The notes beneath the pieces were generated by a model. It was not told the DNA's origin. It was given only the letters and a program-made list of their open reading frames with translations, and searched no databases. A stretch of 64,000 nucleotides of DNA, from assembly GCF_964340395.1 (NCBI RefSeq), contig NC_135564.1:23789387-23853386 (forward strand), written 5' to 3'. Of the stretch, positions 61,471 through 64,000 are shown one piece after another (position 1 is the first letter of the stretch; each line of letters begins with the position of its first letter). Origin of the DNA: Glandiceps talaboti (taxonomy: Eukaryota; Hemichordata; Enteropneusta; Spengelidae). Both the position numbers and the translations under genes were made by a program.

Positions 61471-62084
61471 TTTAGGATCTGCGGATATAAAGTTTGGAGA
61501 CAGCCATCAGAGAGATGGCCAAGGATATCAAGGGGGAAGTCCCACCCATAGGCATTTCTCATGTACTGGATGTAAAGATGTTCAAAATGTAGAAATTTGT
61601 TGGGTTCGTGCAAACGAGAGATTGCATCAGGGATATGGTTATCAACACCTGGAATATGGATGGCCTTGAACTTGAAATTGAACTGATTTGACAACCAAAA
61701 TAAGTCCCTCAGAGCCTGCATGACTAAAGAATTCCGACAGGTGCCTTTGTTTAATATTGCCATAGCTGTAGTACTATCAGTGTATACTAGAACAAGTTTG
61801 TTAGACCAGCAAGGAGCCCAACGCCTTGCTGCAACAAGGAATGACAATACTTCCTTATAATTAATATGCAAGTTTGCTGTAGCTGGCCAATTGACTTGCC
61901 AGTTAAGGTATTGCCAGTCACCCAGGTAGAACACCCCTGCCCCTGTATTGGAAGCATCCATTCCCATATCTGTTTCAGGGATAGGGCTAAACCAAAATGA
62001 TCGGCCATTGAAATGGGAATAGGAAATGAATCCACCAGTGTATGTCTTTAGCAAATTCACTGGAGAGCCTACACTTATGATCAC
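61446..62084 (-). CDS. RNase H domain of the DIRS-like element
   Basis: The frame contains SYSHFNGRSFWFSP, MGMDASNTGAGVFYLGDW (first Asp), INYKEVLSFLVAARRWAP (Glu) and VLVYTDSTTAMAILNKG (second Asp), then VDNHIPDAISRL (last Asp). This is the standard RNase H D-E-D-D pattern of DIRS-like elements, where RNase H follows the RT. It is out of frame with the RT frame by one base near 62035, where the RT frame reads on into a stop. In a working element these would be one polypeptide. Confidence 0.85.
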   Translation of the reverse strand: MIISVGSPVNLLKTYTGGFISYSHFNGRSFWFSPIPETDMGMDASNTGAGVFYLGDWQYLNWQVNWPATANLHINYKEVLSFLVAARRWAPCWSNKLVLVYTDSTTAMAILNKGTCRNSLVMQALRDLFWLSNQFNFKFKAIHIPGVDNHIPDAISRLHEPNKFLHFEHLYIQYMRNAYGWDFPLDILGHLSDGCLQTLYPQILKWQLERHV

Positions 62085-63099
62085 TGCTTTTTAGCTTGCT
62101 AATCGCATCAAGGATCCTTCGAAGGAAAGTTCTACCCCCATGGACCACCTGTGCTGCCCAATTAAGCTTGCCTGCTAATTGTTGCAATTGACGTTTAGTC
62201 GTTCTCTTTTTGCATAAAAAGAGCTGCAGAAGTTGCAAAAATTCCTGCTGTTTTGGCTTAGGTAAAGCTATTATACCCTGTGTGCTATCAATTTCCACTC
62301 CTAGGAATACAAGTTTGTGAGATGGACCCTCAACTTTCTGCCAGCTAATACTAAAACCTAATTGACGAAGTAATCGGAGGAGAGTGTTGAGAGCCAATTG
62401 ACATGCATAATAATCCTCAGAAATAATAAGAAAATCATCTAAGTAAACTACAATAAGATCAAAACCCCTACGAATCATCATACGCTTAACTGCCTGTGTG
62501 ATCTTATTAAAAATGAAAGGGGAGTGCTTTGCACCAAAGGGCAACCTAGTATCATGCATATAAACACACCCCCTTTTACCTGAGAAATTCCACTTCAAAC
62601 CTGTTGCATCAAAATCAGCTGGATGAATACGAACTGAGCGATAGGCACTCTTGAGATCCACCTTAGCCATATAATAGTTAGGGCCAATCATATTTAAAGC
62701 ATCATGCAAGGTCTGATAGCGGAAAGGTTGATCCGAAGCATAATCATTAAGAGCATTACCTGGGGGACGGCTACAATCATGTATAATACGAAATTCTTTG
62801 TCATTTTTTGGAATGGCCCCTAGAGCACTAATGACGGGTGGCTTTGAAGAAACAGGTACATAGTGGCCATGAATCACTTCATTAATTATCTGTTTTTCAA
62901 CTATGGGATGAGCAGCTGGATTAGTAGCCGAGAGATAATTATCAGTTTCAGCCTTATTGAAAACTTGATCAGTATCATCAACAATGTGAAAGCCATCTTT
63001 TATGCCTGCTAAAAGGAAATCTCGGTCTGGATCATCACTAAGTTCCCTCTCCCAATTTGGTAAAAAATCAGTTAAAGAAGGAGACTCCGAGGAATGTAC
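61987..63099 (-). pseudogene. Reverse transcriptase of the DIRS-like element (frame broken)
   Basis: The open frame runs from just after a TAA at about 63102 to 61987, longer than its first ATG would suggest. It includes LPNWERELSDDPDRDFLLAG, then KPPVISALGAIPKNDKEFRI, MAKVDLKSAYRSVRIH (motif A), LPFGAKHSPFIFNKI (motif B) and IVVYLDDFLIIS (YLDD, motif C), then FLGVEIDS and a thumb-like QLQQLAGKLNWAAQ. The TAA is in the same frame as the end of the gag-like part, so gag and RT may once have been read together or be separate ORFs. A one-base shift near 62035 separates it from RNase H. Confidence 0.85.
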
Positions 63100-63101
63100 T
63101 T

Positions 63102-64000
63102 AGTTTTTTGGATGCTCTGATTGAGGGTGAGATTTACCACAATTGGGTACAAGACAGCAGTGGACATATTTACAATTCATAAATTTACATCCAAATTTGC
63201 TGTTGAAATTGTGACAAATTTCAGTACCATTTGGTGCAAGGTGGGTGCTCTTAATTTTCAAATGCTCATTATTCCTACTAAAAAACTTAGGGAGCAGTTT
63301 GGTATTGCTCAGATGTTGTGAATCACTACCCCACGGAAATTTATAATTAGCTTGTAGCCCCTGTCATACTGCAACACTGAAAGCCAAGTGTATCTCTCTG
63401 CTAATTCACAGATTTTTACAGTGTAGACTAAGTATTGGTGAATACCCTGTGAGCTTAATAACCCATTCATAATTAGTGTGTGCAAAATGCGACTATTGGC
63501 TGCACACCACTGAGAAAAGGAAACATCTTCTAAACGAGTTTTCCTAGGGTTCTGTAACTTTAAAATGACTTGCGACCCATTGGAATGTGCTAAAATTTGT
63601 TCATTGTCCATTACATTGTTTGTGACCACGAAATCAACTATTTCCAGTGGTTTCTCACCTCTGTTTAGTTGGAGATACATGAGTGGGTCTTGATCCATCC
63701 TCTGCAAATTTGCTGGTATGGATGGCATGGTGGCTGCGCGCACTATGCACTTCTGTGGTGGTGCTTCTGGTCTGGCGAGCATGCTGTTCCCAGGCAGGCA
63801 AGGACATCCTACTGAGATGATCCAAAACGGTTGGTAAGTTGTCAGGGGACTTCTCCGTCGGCTCCTGTGGACCAGCTGCACTGTGGTGAAGTGGCGACCC
63901 ATGGTTTGGTTGACTTATCAGGTCTGCAATTGTAGCACCAAGCAGTTTCTGTTGCCCAAGACTGAGTTTTAGAGTCTTTAGGTCCTCTTCAGCACACTGT
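63102..64000 (-). pseudogene. Gag-like protein of the DIRS-like element (frameshifted, partial)
   Basis: Three consecutive frames carry it. From 64000 to about 63750 one frame reads EEDLKTLKLSLGQQKLLGAT, the likely N-terminal part, open to the window edge. From about 63740 to 63330 a second frame reads LAHSNGSQVILKLQNPRKTR, LEDVSFSQWCAANSRILHTL and LSVLQYDRGYKL, the conserved core. From about 63340 to 63102 the third frame reads ICHNFNSKFGCKFMNCKYVH then CCLVPNCGKSHPQS, a Cys/His cluster of the C-x7-C-x5-C-x3-H kind seen in such gag proteins. The shift near 63335 fits loss of a base in a G run. The protein presumably binds RNA; this copy is broken. Confidence 0.75.

Larger units (their letters stand above)
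60319..64000 (-). mobile_element. DIRS-like tyrosine-recombinase retroelement inserted in the LINE (runs off window)
   Basis: On the minus strand the order is gag-like protein, reverse transcriptase, RNase H, tyrosine recombinase; no integrase or protease is seen. This is the coding order of DIRS/Ngaro-like elements, which integrate through the recombinase and leave no target duplication. I see no methyltransferase-like domain between RNase H and recombinase, which would argue against classical DIRS1. The recombinase frame is intact but gag and RT carry frameshifts and an in-frame stop. Terminal repeats are not identified because one end is outside the window. It is younger than the LINE it interrupts. 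Confidence 0.8.

Overview
This is AT-rich metazoan genomic DNA. It consists of intronic sequence of one large gene plus dense, nested transposable elements and giant minisatellites. Four (probably five) short exons on the + strand encode the juxtamembrane, transmembrane and proximal cytoplasmic parts of a DCC/neogenin-family netrin receptor. They are recognisable by the conserved cytoplasmic P1 motif (PPDLWIHHDQMELK) and by splice phases that join correctly from exon to exon. The repeat types (DIRS-like tyrosine-recombinase retroelements, CR1/L2-type LINEs, long-TIR DNA transposons, hairpin-headed repeats with CTGT microsatellites and TGACCTTGACC-rich bodies) suggest a marine invertebrate bilaterian. 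The species cannot be named from the sequence alone.

Layout. 1-650: a 51-bp minisatellite with one open frame. 850-7640: intron full of hairpin-headed repeats (families A and C here), with a candidate 66-bp exon at 5559-5624. 7640-10690: a decayed DIRS-like retroelement with a family B repeat inserted in its recombinase. 10690-14377: intron and a B-in-C nested insertion. 14378-14543: the transmembrane exon. 15178-19228: a 4.05-kb TIR element carrying a broken CXC-domain gene, a 39-bp-arm hairpin, a fragment of a Mutator-like TIR and a 667-bp MITE. 19768-30483: more A, B and C repeats and a dead LINE. 30484-37377: a 29-bp minisatellite (about 235 units). 37433-37659: the P1 exon. 37946-50155: a 43-bp minisatellite (about 285 units) containing a 3402-bp higher-order duplication. 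50675-50812: an exon. 51040-54500: a family A repeat split by a 2.2-kb Mutator-like element with perfect 10-bp target duplications. 54817-58660: C repeats, another A insertion and the exon at 57121-57264. 58880-60318: a LINE whose reverse transcriptase is interrupted by a minus-strand DIRS-like element that runs past the end of the window.

How it fits together. Only the receptor exons look like host coding sequence, and the rest is intronic cargo. Three repeat families (A, B, C) share one plan: a TT-flanked AG, a terminal hairpin, usually a CTGT/CCGT microsatellite, then a body of diverged tandem units. In A and B a subterminal copy of the head sequence lies about 20 nt before the far end. 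On the minus strand they end in a hairpin plus CTAA, which resembles Helitron/Helentron-derived non-autonomous elements. All copies I found point the same way, opposite to the receptor gene if that reading is right. Both giant arrays flank one 227-bp receptor exon, leaving only 55 bp of ordinary intron on its 5' side.
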